Positions 24,301 through 31,904 of a stretch of 55,520 bases of DNA are shown here, piece after piece. A program made the translations under genes and the position numbers. Positions within the stretch are counted from its first letter, which is position 1. Each line of letters opens with the position of its first letter. The notes beneath the pieces were generated by a model. That model saw only the letters and a list, made by a program, of their open reading frames with translations. It was not told the DNA's origin and ran no database searches. The stretch lies in contig JBBQIR010000004.1 of assembly GCA_038325105.1 (NCBI GenBank), positions 1 to 55,520 of the forward strand, given 5' to 3'. Origin of the DNA: WSXY01 sp038325105. GTDB lineage: Bacteria > Actinomycetota > Coriobacteriia > Anaerosomatales > Anaerosomataceae.

Positions 24301-25544
24301 GCGATCCGGACCGCTTGCGTCAGGTGCTTACGAACCTCGTGGGCAACGCGATCAAGTTCACCGAGGAGGGTCAGGTTCTGGTGTCGATCGAGGTCGGGAA
24401 GGAGCTTCCCGATATCGAGTGCGGGATCGAGCTGGCTGTATCAGTCACTGACACCGGCATCGGGATTCCGGCTGACAAACAGCAGTCGGTCTTTGAGAGT
24501 TTCACCCAGGCGGACTCGTCGACGACGCGCCGCTTCGGCGGAACGGGGCTCGGTCTCACGATCTCGCGCAGGCTCGTCGAACTGATGGGAGGTCGCATCG
24601 GTGTCACGAGTATCGAAGGCGAGGGATCGACCTTCCACTTCACGTTGCCGGTCACCTGTGCCGACGAATCCGAGATGGGGCCGGAGCGTCCGCTTGCCCG
24701 TCTCGACGGGCTGCGCGTGCTCGTGGTGGACGACAATGCCACAAACCGCCTCATCGTCGAGGAAATGCTGGCGTCGTGGGGCTCGTTGTCTGTTTCCGCC
24801 GAAGACGCTATCGAAGGACTCGCTGAACTCACTCGCGCGGCTAGTCGCGGTGAGCCGTTCGACGTTGTCGTGCTTGATAACCGCATGCCCGAGATGGACG
24901 GAATGCAGCTGCTCGCACTCATGCGCGAGGATCCGCTCTTCGCGAAGACAGGTGTGGTGCTGCTCTCCTCGGACGCCGTTTCGCTCTCGGGGCGCCTGCG
25001 AGAACTTGGCGTCAACGACTATCTCATGAAGCCGGTCCGACGTGCGGACCTGCACGACGCGGTCGCAACAGCGGCCCGGACCGAGCCTGAGCCGACTGCC
25101 ATGCCGGAAGTCGCAGCGACGGAAACGGCCGAGACTGCTGCCCCACTGCGCATCCTGCTGGTCGAGGACTCCGAGGACAACCGGTTCCTGCTGCTGGCCC
25201 ACATGTCGAAGACGCCCCACGTGATGTCGGTGGCGGAAAACGGCGCCGAAGCCCTTGACGCGTTCGAGCAGGCTGAGGAGCCGTTTGACCTCATTCTTAT
25301 GGACATGCAGATGTCGGTGATGGACGGATACGAGGCCACGCGGCGTATCCGTGCGCTCGAGGTCGAACGGGGCGGGCATACTCCGATCGTCGCGTTGACC
25401 GCGTTCGCGCTGAAAGAAGAAGTCACGAAGAGTCTTCAGGCGGGGTGTGATGGTCACCTGATAAAGCCGATAAAGAAGCAGGTACTTCTCGAGGCCATAG
25501 CGCACTACGCGAAGGGGGCAGGGAATGACGGAACTGCGGGATAG
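21309..25544 (+). CDS. Large membrane hybrid histidine kinase (7TM-sensor-PAS-GAF-PAS-HK-REC-REC)
   Basis: The 1411-residue protein has about seven N-terminal membrane helices, another helix near 235-260, an extracellular sensor (about 265-415), and a helix near 420-440. Then come a PAS domain (about 455-570), a GAF domain (about 590-750), a second PAS with PAC (about 755-875), HisKA with SHEIRTPMNAIIGMAELL (His896), and a HATPase with GNAIKFTEEG, DTGIGIP and GGTGLGLTISRRL. Two receivers follow with Asp1190 (VVVLDNRMPEMDG) and Asp1332 (LILMDMQMSVMDG). The start is ATG 21309. An HPt gene overlaps its 3' end by 20 bases, so the phosphate path His-Asp-HPt is likely. The signal is unknown. Confidence 0.92.
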   Translation: MGVLLGTEHDYLLFLTGVGFLIVAMQAYNLSRSGDRSLPWGYLAGFGIILTLVNWTSAIALVYLPPASVATATQLAAAVAYLLLVEFWRQASARLGVWTQPRWILLPPLALIVLGILTGQTGITIVVNYLLGVVACGFAAYVILVKARRGSAADQRPLIVAAFALSAYAILGMFAEKSVGVFPLSILNATSFESTLRISVQALRAVAVLVLGWQVGAFLQQGTSAMLEPTVRRGYIRLRWLTTTVLFAAFVVGWASTILIGNAGLHGEELAILQHARIAAAGVDVQAVSTLNGVKADSTTSAFLTVQRQLTAILAADHDNTYLYIMTLRDGKVVTVAEGVPEALPNMVDPPGTVYHQASPELLAAAGEPREFIEGPLTDKYGTWYSAFAPIRTRDGRAVALLGVDRRAETVAAAVARARMNGILLSLITSLLILGSYMAAQVSRTWAANVTSTERRFRTVFGNAPEGIFIMSLGSRTILEANPYMSEWLGYPLEQLIGMDVAELVVAGLDGIASCMASLGDGASSVSHECDYKTASGGVVAVEITAVPMDYEGAGCVLVFARDMTARRQAQLATEYRARFYDIVSDISTGFINVEPDRVDEGVDRALELVGGFVDADRAYVFELSDGGDLVSNTHEWVPLQALSRKAALQGVEVTRYPYLMESLAQGNDVLITHIATNESFHEPERERLLEQGLKSLVAVPMQWRGELLGFLGFDSISRESAWTGETVTLLRMAAYSIVNALERKRTNTEVRRLTTALEQSPVGVVMTDRAGAIEYVNQKFMQLTGYSLGELRGQNPRILKSGLTPPETYAELWNTILAGDEWRGEFVNLHKDGTTFWSSATISPIRDYTGMTRHFVCVQEDVTAIKAAEDAMRAAQRAAEDANRAKSEFLASMSHEIRTPMNAIIGMAELLEETELTAAQRRYVDIFQGAGDALLTLINDVLDLSKIEAGKIEIETVPFDLADLVERTVTILGIRSRDKGVELLSRIAPGTPTRLKGDPDRLRQVLTNLVGNAIKFTEEGQVLVSIEVGKELPDIECGIELAVSVTDTGIGIPADKQQSVFESFTQADSSTTRRFGGTGLGLTISRRLVELMGGRIGVTSIEGEGSTFHFTLPVTCADESEMGPERPLARLDGLRVLVVDDNATNRLIVEEMLASWGSLSVSAEDAIEGLAELTRAASRGEPFDVVVLDNRMPEMDGMQLLALMREDPLFAKTGVVLLSSDAVSLSGRLRELGVNDYLMKPVRRADLHDAVATAARTEPEPTAMPEVAATETAETAAPLRILLVEDSEDNRFLLLAHMSKTPHVMSVAENGAEALDAFEQAEEPFDLILMDMQMSVMDGYEATRRIRALEVERGGHTPIVALTAFALKEEVTKSLQAGCDGHLIKPIKKQVLLEAIAHYAKGAGNDGTAG

Positions 25545-25863
25545 CGAGCAACCGGCGACCGACCACCCGGTGGCACACGTCGATCGAACCCTCGAGTCGC
25601 TCATCCCACGGTTCCTCGAGCGCCGGCGTGATGATGCGGTCGTCATCGAAGCCCTCGTTTCGAGCGGCGATTTCGAGACTATCGCGGGGATGGGCCACTC
25701 GATCAAGGGCTCCGGGGGCGGCTACGGCTTCGACCCGATCACCGACTACGGTGCTGAGATCGAGACGGCCGCGCGGGCGGCCGATGGCGCTGCCACAATC
25801 GCTGCCGCTCGCAAGCTTCGCGCGTACGTCGACTCAGTGGAGGTCGTCTTCGTCGATGAGTAG
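25525..25863 (+). CDS. Histidine phosphotransfer (HPt) protein
   Basis: This 112-residue helical protein has the HPt site FETIAGMGHSIKGSGGGYGF with His58 as phospho-acceptor and the following Lys-Gly. A short leader precedes LESLIPRFLERRRDDAVVIE, the first HPt helix. ATG 25525 lies inside the end of the hybrid kinase gene, 20 bases before its stop, behind a GGGGGCAGGGA site. It should carry phosphate from the kinase receivers to an output regulator that is not in this window. Confidence 0.85.
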   Translation: MTELRDSEQPATDHPVAHVDRTLESLIPRFLERRRDDAVVIEALVSSGDFETIAGMGHSIKGSGGGYGFDPITDYGAEIETAARAADGAATIAAARKLRAYVDSVEVVFVDE

Positions 25864-25941
25864 CCGAGCGAGGTCATGCGGTCGAACACCGTTAAGGCAC
25901 GAATTCCGCTAGGATGGCCGCAGTCATCGAGAGGAGCTCAC

Positions 25942-26562
25942 GTGCGCAAGGTGTCCCCCCGTACCCGCACCACGTTGGTCACCCTGATTCTGCTCGCCGT
26001 TGTCGGCTGTGTGGCCGCCGTCCTGGTCACCCCGCCCGATGAGAAACTCGGCACTATGGTGCGCTTCGTGATGTTCCACGGCGCGTCGACCTGGGTGAAC
26101 ATGGCAACATTCACGTTAGCCGGAATCGCTGGACTCGCGTTTCTTCTCGGGAACCAAGGTGCACGGCCCTGGGGTGAGGCGCTGCGCTGGGTATCGCTGC
26201 CGCTGTGGGTCGTCAACAGCATCCTCGGCATACTCTCAATGCAACTCATCTGGGGCGGCATCCTTTGGAGCGAACCGCGACTTGCCATGACGTTCGGCAT
26301 TCTTGGCGGAGCGCTCGTCATCTTCGCCGTGCAGCTCATCTTCGACGCGCCGCGCGTGACTGCTGCGCTCGACGCGCTCCTCGCCGGAACGCTCTGGGGT
26401 CTCGTCGTCTTCCTCCCGAACCTCTTCCACCCGGACAGCCCGGTCTTCCAGTCGGGCAACTGGGCGTTCATCGGCGGGTTCCTCGGCATGGTGAGCTCGA
26501 TCGCCGTTGTTGCCGCCTGTCTTACAGTCCTCATCGCGCGTCGAAGTACCGCCGAGGAGTGA
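25942..26562 (+). CDS. CcmC-like membrane protein (possible heme-handling)
   Basis: This 206-residue protein has about six membrane helices. Comparison by eye with CcmC, the cytochrome c biogenesis heme protein, gives FVMFHGASTWVNM against the HVPAAW region, a QLIWGGILWSEPRL segment where CcmC has its tryptophan-rich WGxWWxWDxRLT motif, and NLFHPDSPV where CcmC has its second conserved histidine (LHQP). Both histidines are kept but the tryptophan-rich motif is reduced. GTG 25942 follows GAGAGGAG. A heme-related role would suit a genome with a hexaheme cytochrome, but this is a weak assignment; an unrelated small membrane protein is possible. Confidence 0.45.
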   Translation: MRKVSPRTRTTLVTLILLAVVGCVAAVLVTPPDEKLGTMVRFVMFHGASTWVNMATFTLAGIAGLAFLLGNQGARPWGEALRWVSLPLWVVNSILGILSMQLIWGGILWSEPRLAMTFGILGGALVIFAVQLIFDAPRVTAALDALLAGTLWGLVVFLPNLFHPDSPVFQSGNWAFIGGFLGMVSSIAVVAACLTVLIARRSTAEE

Positions 26563-26614
26563 GCACGGACCCGCGCGGGGCGGGCCATCGGAACGATTGA
26601 GGGGGGCGATACGC

Positions 26615-27112
26615 ATGGCGCGGCCGACCAAGAACGCGGCACTCATCTGCGGCATCCTGTCGGCGGTGGCGGTGATCGGCATCATCATCGGCCTGGTCGC
26701 CAAGAGCCCCATCGTCGTGCTCATCGCCATGGCGCCGAGCGTTGCCTACGAGGTCTACCGGACCGAGGGTGAGACCACTCGCTGGGCGTCGTGGGCGCTT
26801 GCCGGTGTGCTCGTGCTCGAGTTCATCCTCATCGTCTTCAGGATCAGCATCGACATCGGGGCTTTCCTCGGCAGCACCACGCAGGAGGTCGCTGGCTACC
26901 AGATTCCCCTTGGTGAACTGCGAATCGTTGGCCCGGCCGTGATCGCGGTCTGCGCGCTCATCCTCATCGTGCAGACCCGCGGCGTCTACACGAGGTGGCT
27001 CGCGGTGAATATCATCGTTTCGGCGCTGGCGCTCACGTACGTGCTCGATCCGACAATCGCCGCCGAGCTCCTGCGCCAGGGCGCGCAGGAAGGCCTCGAC
27101 GCGCTCAACTAG
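26615..27112 (+). CDS. Four-helix membrane protein of unknown function
   Basis: This 165-residue protein has an N-terminal hydrophobic segment (IIIGLVAKSPIVVLIAMAPS) and helices near residues 60-80, 105-125 and 135-150, with a short loop IGAFLGSTTQEVAGY. ATG 26615 follows GGGGGG. It comes 52 bases after the CcmC-like gene on the same strand. I recognise no family. Confidence 0.6.
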   Translation: MARPTKNAALICGILSAVAVIGIIIGLVAKSPIVVLIAMAPSVAYEVYRTEGETTRWASWALAGVLVLEFILIVFRISIDIGAFLGSTTQEVAGYQIPLGELRIVGPAVIAVCALILIVQTRGVYTRWLAVNIIVSALALTYVLDPTIAAELLRQGAQEGLDALN

Positions 27113-27118
27113 CGAGCG

Positions 27119-28312
27119 TTACGCCGACAGCACGCCCAGTTCGCGGCCGATGCGCTCAAACGCGTCGAGCACGAAGTCCATCTGTGCCTCGGTATGCGTC
27201 GCCATGTAGCTCGTGCGCAGGAGCGCGCGGCCGGCGGGAACCGCGGGCGGGCGCACCGGGTTCACGAACACGCCCTCCTCGAGCAGCCGCTTCCAGAACG
27301 CGAACACGAGCATCTCGTCGCCGAGGATGACCGGGATGACCGGCGTCTCGCTCGTTCCCAGGTCGAAGCCGAGGCGGCGGTACTCGGACTGCATGCGGCG
27401 CGTGGTCGCCCAGAGCCGCTCGCGGTGCTCCGGCTCGGACTCCATCACGTCGAGCGCGCCGAGGCACGCACCCACCGAGGGGGGCGCCATAGCGGCTGAG
27501 AAGATGAATGGCCGGGAGTTGTGCTTGATGTAGTCGATGGTGTTCGCATCGCCGGCTATGAACCCGCCGAGTGACGCGAACGACTTGCTGAACGTGCCCA
27601 TGATGAGGTCGACATCACCGGTGACGTCGAAGTGCGCCGCGGTGCCCTCGCCGTTGGGGCCGAGCACCCCCGAGGCATGTGCGTCATCGACCATGAGCCG
27701 TGCACCGTACTCCTTGATGATCGGGATCATCTCGTCGAGCGGGGCGATGTCACCTTCCATTGAGAAGACGCCGTCGACGACGACGAGCGCGCCGCCGTTC
27801 TCGTTCGAGGCGCAGCTCTTGAGCGCGGTCCTCAGGCTCTCGACGTTGTTGTGCTCGAATCGCACGACTTTGCCGTACGCCAACTTGCAGCCGTCGTAGA
27901 TGCTCGCGTGGTCGTCCTTGTCGATGACGGCACAGTCATGGCGGCCGACGATGGCCGAGATCGTGCCAAGGTTCGTGCCGAATCCGGTGGAGAAGACGAG
28001 CGCTGCCTCTTTGCCGACGAACTTCGCGAGACGCTCCTCAAGCTCAACGTGGATGTCGAGGTTGCCGTTGAGCAGGCGAGAGCCGGTGCACGAGGTGCCG
28101 TACTTCTCGAGAGCTGCGTGCGCGCGCTCCCGCACGTGCGGGTGCGTGGTGAGGCCGAGGTAGTTGTTCGAACCGAGCATCACGAGCTCGCGCCCGTCGA
28201 GAAGCACTTTGGAGTCAGACTCCGACTTGATGACCTGGAAGTACGGATAGTATCCAGAAGCTCTCGCTTCGTCGGCTTCGGTGAAATCGCGGCACTTCTG
28301 AAACACGTCCAT
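27119..28312 (-). CDS. PLP-dependent alpha-oxoamine synthase, serine palmitoyltransferase-like
   Basis: This 397-residue fold-type I enzyme condenses an amino acid with an acyl-CoA. It has MLGSNNYLGLTTHPHV, EKYGTSCTGSRLLNGNLDIH, DDAHASGVLGPNGEGT, and the PLP lysine in MGTFSKSFASLGGF. The wording of LNGNLDIHVELEERLAKFVG, GVFVNPVRPPAVP and YMATHTEAQMDF resembles bacterial serine palmitoyltransferases more than KBL or BioF, though all share the fold. ATG 28312 follows GAGGGG. Sphingolipid synthesis is therefore a candidate function; a glycine C-acetyltransferase is the main alternative. Confidence 0.85.
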   Translation of the reverse strand: MDVFQKCRDFTEADEARASGYYPYFQVIKSESDSKVLLDGRELVMLGSNNYLGLTTHPHVRERAHAALEKYGTSCTGSRLLNGNLDIHVELEERLAKFVGKEAALVFSTGFGTNLGTISAIVGRHDCAVIDKDDHASIYDGCKLAYGKVVRFEHNNVESLRTALKSCASNENGGALVVVDGVFSMEGDIAPLDEMIPIIKEYGARLMVDDAHASGVLGPNGEGTAAHFDVTGDVDLIMGTFSKSFASLGGFIAGDANTIDYIKHNSRPFIFSAAMAPPSVGACLGALDVMESEPEHRERLWATTRRMQSEYRRLGFDLGTSETPVIPVILGDEMLVFAFWKRLLEEGVFVNPVRPPAVPAGRALLRTSYMATHTEAQMDFVLDAFERIGRELGVLSA

Positions 28313-28411
28313 GTGCACCCCTCGTTGCCCCGGAGACTCCTGTGTCCGTACGAATTCTAACCTTTCTCGGAAGAGCAGGTGCGCGTATAGTGGCTGCGAC
28401 AACTGAATAGC

Positions 28412-28524
28412 GGTCCTGGGTGCCCGTGAACTCGCGGGAGAATAGGGAAGCCGGTGTGACTCCGGCACGGACCCGCCACTGTGACGAGGAGCTATTTCCT
28501 CGAAGTCAGGAGACCTGCCCAGGT
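28412..28524 (+). promoter_or_regulatory. Cobalamin riboswitch (aptamer)
   Basis: Known aptamer elements are present in order: closing stem CCTGGG (28415-28420) with CCCAGG (28518-28523), GAGAATAGGGAAGCCGGTG, the GCCGG/CCGGC stem, CGGACCCGCCACTGTGA, and the B12 box AAGTCAGGAGACCTGCC (28503-28519). It lies in the 376-base gap before btuF and fits adenosyl- or methylcobalamin sensing. The operon beyond encodes cobalamin uptake and adenosylation. Confidence 0.93.
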
Positions 28525-28600
28525 ATTCCGCGATGCGGCCTTCGAGGAACGAGGCTCCGTCGCATACGCATCGCGTGTGCCCCGGAAGACCGGACCATCG

Positions 28601-28626
28601 AAGACCCGCCCAGTGCGGGTCTTTTG
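28601..28626 (+). terminator. Riboswitch expression-platform terminator
   Basis: AAGACCCGC-CCAGT-GCGGGTCTT followed by TT forms a perfect 9-bp stem 77 bases after the aptamer and 63 bases before btuF. It should fold when cobalamin is bound and stop transcription. An antiterminator pairing was not worked out. Confidence 0.8.
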
Positions 28627-28688
28627 CTTGTCCGATCGCGCTATTCAGTCAAGTGGACACGTGCGATGCGAACAGAAGGAGTGTGGCA

Positions 28689-29612
28689 ATGAAGATGAAG
28701 TGGTTCACGTACGTAGTGCTTGCGGTGGCGGCCCTCGCCATCGCGACGGCAGGCGGGTGCGGCACCAAGGCCAACGACCCCGCCAAGCCTGCCGGTGTCT
28801 CGTTCCCGGTCACAGTGACCGACGACGCCGGCCGGAGTGTGACTGTCGACGCGGCTCCCGAGCGGATCGTGAGCCTCGCGCCGGCGAACACGGAGATCCT
28901 CTACAGCCTGGGGCTCCTCGGTAAGGTCGTGGGCGTTACCACCTTCGACGATTACCCGCCCGAGGTGGAGTCGATCGAGAAGGTCGGTGACTTCGTGACG
29001 CCGAACCTTGAGGCGATCACCGCCGCGCAGCCCGACATCGTGTTCGTGACGACCGGCGTGCAGGCCGACGTGATCGCGAAGCTTGAGAAAACCGGCGCCG
29101 CGGTCATCGCCGTCGACCCGAAGTCGCTTGAGGCGCTCTACGCCTCGATCGGCATGGTCGGCAAAGCGACCGGGACCACCGCGAAAGCCGACGAGGTCAT
29201 CGCGGGCATGAAGGACGAACTCGCGTCCATCCAAGACGCCATCGATGCCGCGCCGGTACGCTGCTTCATCGAGATAGCGCAGGAGCCCCTTTTCACCGCG
29301 GGCGCAGGTACGCTCTTGAATGACCTCATCGACCAGGCTGGCGGCGAGAACGTCGTGACCGAGGTGGGCTACGTCGCCTACTCGGTCGAGCAGCTGCTCA
29401 CCGACGACCCCGAGGTCTACCTCGCCACCAAGGGCTCGATGAGCGACCCCGCGTCGCTCAAGGATCGCGCGGGCTACGGCAAGCTCTCCTCGGTGAAGAA
29501 CGGCCGTGTGGCCGTGCTCGATGACAACCTGGTGAGTCGGCCGGGACCGCGTGTGATCGCGGGCATCCGCCAGATCGCCGAGGCGCTCCATCCCGACGCG
29601 TTCGGCCAGTAG
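28689..29612 (+). CDS. btuF: Cobalamin ABC transporter, substrate-binding lipoprotein BtuF
   Basis: This 307-residue lipoprotein has an N-terminal hydrophobic stretch and a lipobox ending in ATAGGC (Cys about residue 23). It is followed by the periplasmic-binding fold of the BtuF/FecB group: VTVTDDAGRSVTVDAAPERIVSLAPANTEILYSLG and GVTTFDDYPPEVESI. ATG 28689 has AAGGAG upstream. The cobalamin riboswitch controls it directly, which identifies the substrate better than the sequence alone. It captures cobalamin outside the membrane for the BtuC-BtuD pair. Confidence 0.92.
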   Translation: MKMKWFTYVVLAVAALAIATAGGCGTKANDPAKPAGVSFPVTVTDDAGRSVTVDAAPERIVSLAPANTEILYSLGLLGKVVGVTTFDDYPPEVESIEKVGDFVTPNLEAITAAQPDIVFVTTGVQADVIAKLEKTGAAVIAVDPKSLEALYASIGMVGKATGTTAKADEVIAGMKDELASIQDAIDAAPVRCFIEIAQEPLFTAGAGTLLNDLIDQAGGENVVTEVGYVAYSVEQLLTDDPEVYLATKGSMSDPASLKDRAGYGKLSSVKNGRVAVLDDNLVSRPGPRVIAGIRQIAEALHPDAFGQ

Positions 29613-29613
29613 C

Positions 29614-30636
29614 ATGCCGCTCGCCGCACGGTCTCGGGCCCGCATCGCGCTCGTCTCACTCGCGGGGGCACTCGCCCTCGCGATGGTGGCGGGCGTGGTC
29701 TTCGGCGCGGTCCGCATTCCGCTTGCGGATGTGTTCGGCGCGCTCGGTCGCGCATTCGGTGGTAACGGCGGCGGGGTCGGCGATGCGGTCATCGTCGACC
29801 TCCGCTTGCCGCGGGTACTGCTCGCGGCGCTCGTCGGGGCTTCGCTCGCCACGGCCGGCGTGCTCTACCAGGCGCTCTTCCGCAACGCGCTCGCCGACCC
29901 GTACATCCTCGGGGTCTCCTCGGGCGCTGGTCTCGGCGCCACGATCGCGCTTGTGGCCGGCGGCTCGACGCTTCTCGGACGCCTGGTCGGCGTGCCGCTT
30001 GGGGCGTTCACGGGAGCGCTTCTGACCATCATCCTCGTCGTGCGCCTGGCCAGCAGTGCGGGGCGGCTTGAGGCGACCTCGCTCTTGCTCTCGGGGGTCG
30101 CCATCTCCTACACGCTTGCGGCGGTGACGTCGTTCATCATGGTGTTCGCGCGCGAGTCGATGCAGGCGGTCGTCTTCTGGATGATGGGCGGGCTCACCGG
30201 CGCGTCGTGGCCGTATGTGGGGATGCTCGCCGTCATGCTCGCCATCGGCATCACGGCACCGCTGCTGCTCTCGCGTCAGCTCGACCTGATGCTCCTTGGC
30301 GACGAACGCGCGGGGCAGCTCGGTCTCGATGTCGAGCGCTTCAAGTTGCTCGCGCTCGCGTGCGCGTCGCTCATGGTCGCCGGCGCCGTTTCTGTATCGG
30401 GACTCATCGGCTTCATCGGCCTCATGACGCCGCACATGGTGCGGCTCATCCTCGGCCCCGATCACCGCACGCTGTTGCCGGCCTCGGCCCTCGCGGGCGC
30501 GCTCGTGATGGTGCTCTCCGACCTCGTTGCGCGCATTGTGCTTGCGCCTGTCGAGATTCCCGTTGGCATCGTGACCGCGGTTGCCGGCGGGCCGTTCTTC
30601 GTGTGGTTGCTGGTACGGAAGGTGAACGCCCGATGA
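29614..30636 (+). CDS. btuC: Cobalamin ABC transporter permease BtuC
   Basis: This 340-residue permease of the FecCD/BtuC family has about ten membrane helices. Typical segments include DLRLPRVLLAALVGASLATAG, NALADPYILGVSSGAGLGA and the ATPase-docking region GLIGFIGLMTPHMVRLILG. It starts one base after the btuF stop. It forms the channel through which cobalamin released by BtuF passes. Its stop overlaps the ATPase start. Confidence 0.93.
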   Translation: MPLAARSRARIALVSLAGALALAMVAGVVFGAVRIPLADVFGALGRAFGGNGGGVGDAVIVDLRLPRVLLAALVGASLATAGVLYQALFRNALADPYILGVSSGAGLGATIALVAGGSTLLGRLVGVPLGAFTGALLTIILVVRLASSAGRLEATSLLLSGVAISYTLAAVTSFIMVFARESMQAVVFWMMGGLTGASWPYVGMLAVMLAIGITAPLLLSRQLDLMLLGDERAGQLGLDVERFKLLALACASLMVAGAVSVSGLIGFIGLMTPHMVRLILGPDHRTLLPASALAGALVMVLSDLVARIVLAPVEIPVGIVTAVAGGPFFVWLLVRKVNAR

Positions 30637-31904
30637 CCATCGGCGACGTCCTTGTGAGTTTTACCGCCGCGACTGTTGGCTACGGCGAGAAGGCGATCGT
30701 CTCGGATGCGACCTTCGAGTTGCGTGCGGGCGAAATCGTTGGCTTCGTCGGCCCGAATGCCGCCGGCAAGTCGACGCTCCTGCGCGCGCTCACCGGTGGT
30801 GCCGACGTGCTTTCCGGCGGCGTTTCGCTCGCGGGCACGCCGCTGGCTGCGCTCAATCCTCAGGAGCGCGCGCGGCTTGTGGGTGTCGTGCCGCAGACGC
30901 CGCTTTCCACCTTCGCGTTCACCGCGCGTGCGTTCGTGGAGATGGGCCGCAACCCGCACCTGGGGCGCCTGCAGGACCTCTCGGCCGAGGACCGCGCTGT
31001 CGCCCGAGAGGTGATGGAGCTGACCGACACGCTCCGGCTGGCCGAGCAGACCATCGACACGCTCTCTGGCGGCGACTTGCAGCGGCTCACGGTCGCCCAG
31101 GCGCTCGCTCAGCAGCCTCGGGTACTCCTACTCGACGAGGCCACGGCGCATCTCGACCTGAACCACTCGCTCCAGGTTCTTGACCTCGTGCGCCACCTTG
31201 CCGACAGCGGCCTGGCGGTGCTCGGCGTCTTCCACGACCTCGACTTAGCCGCGCGCTACTCCGACCGCATCGCCGTTGTCGCCGAGGGACGCCTGAGCGA
31301 CGCGGTCGCACCGGAACTCGCGCTCAACGCCGACGTCGTCTCGCGGGTGTTCGACGTGCGCGCGGTCGTACGTCCGGACCCGGTCACCGGCGCGGTGAGC
31401 GTTACGCCCATCGTGCGTGGCGCCGACGTGGCGGGGCCGTCTCGCGGCCCGGTCGGCGTCGTGTGCGGCTCGGGAACCGGCGCGGCGCTCCTCAGGCGGC
31501 TTGCACTTGCGGGTGTCCGCGCGACGTGCGGTGCACTCTCGGAGGGCGACGTCGACCTCGAAGTCGCCAACGCGCTCGGTGCCGACATCGTGCGGCTGCC
31601 GGCGTTCGGTGAGATAGACGCGGCAGCCGAGGAGCGCGTGACGGCAGCGTTCGCAGACGCCGCGGTGGTCGTGGTGTGCAACACGCCGTTCGGCCGCGCG
31701 AACCTGGGCAATCTGCGCGCGGCGGTGCGCTGCGGCACGCGCCTCGTGCTGGTAGGAGAGATGACGGCCGAGCGGGACTATACGGGCGGTCCGGCAACCG
31801 AGCTCTGGGCCGAGGCGATCGCTGCGGGCGCACTGCGGGTATCGACAGACGAGGACGCGCTCACCGCGCTCCTCGGCATGCTCGACGATGAGGAGAGGCG
31901 CTGA
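30633..31904 (+). CDS. btuD: Cobalamin ABC transporter ATPase BtuD with C-terminal extension
   Basis: This 423-residue ATPase has Walker A GPNAAGKST, Q-loop VVPQTPLSTF, signature LSGGDLQRL, Walker B RVLLLDEATAHLDL and the switch His in VFHDLDLAARY (first 250 residues). It then carries about 170 extra residues with a Rossmann-like pattern (GPVGVVCGSGTGAALLRRLALAG, LVLVGEMTAERDY). Ordinary BtuD proteins have about 250 residues. ATG 30633 overlaps the btuC stop (ATGA). The extension may regulate transport or bind a nucleotide; it is unassigned. Confidence 0.88.
   Translation: MTIGDVLVSFTAATVGYGEKAIVSDATFELRAGEIVGFVGPNAAGKSTLLRALTGGADVLSGGVSLAGTPLAALNPQERARLVGVVPQTPLSTFAFTARAFVEMGRNPHLGRLQDLSAEDRAVAREVMELTDTLRLAEQTIDTLSGGDLQRLTVAQALAQQPRVLLLDEATAHLDLNHSLQVLDLVRHLADSGLAVLGVFHDLDLAARYSDRIAVVAEGRLSDAVAPELALNADVVSRVFDVRAVVRPDPVTGAVSVTPIVRGADVAGPSRGPVGVVCGSGTGAALLRRLALAGVRATCGALSEGDVDLEVANALGADIVRLPAFGEIDAAAEERVTAAFADAAVVVVCNTPFGRANLGNLRAAVRCGTRLVLVGEMTAERDYTGGPATELWAEAIAAGALRVSTDEDALTALLGMLDDEERR

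Noticed and set aside
31390..31904. The C-terminal part of BtuD as a separate gene
   Set aside because: The frame is continuous with no internal stop or ribosome site, and the stop overlaps cobO as in the rest of the operon.
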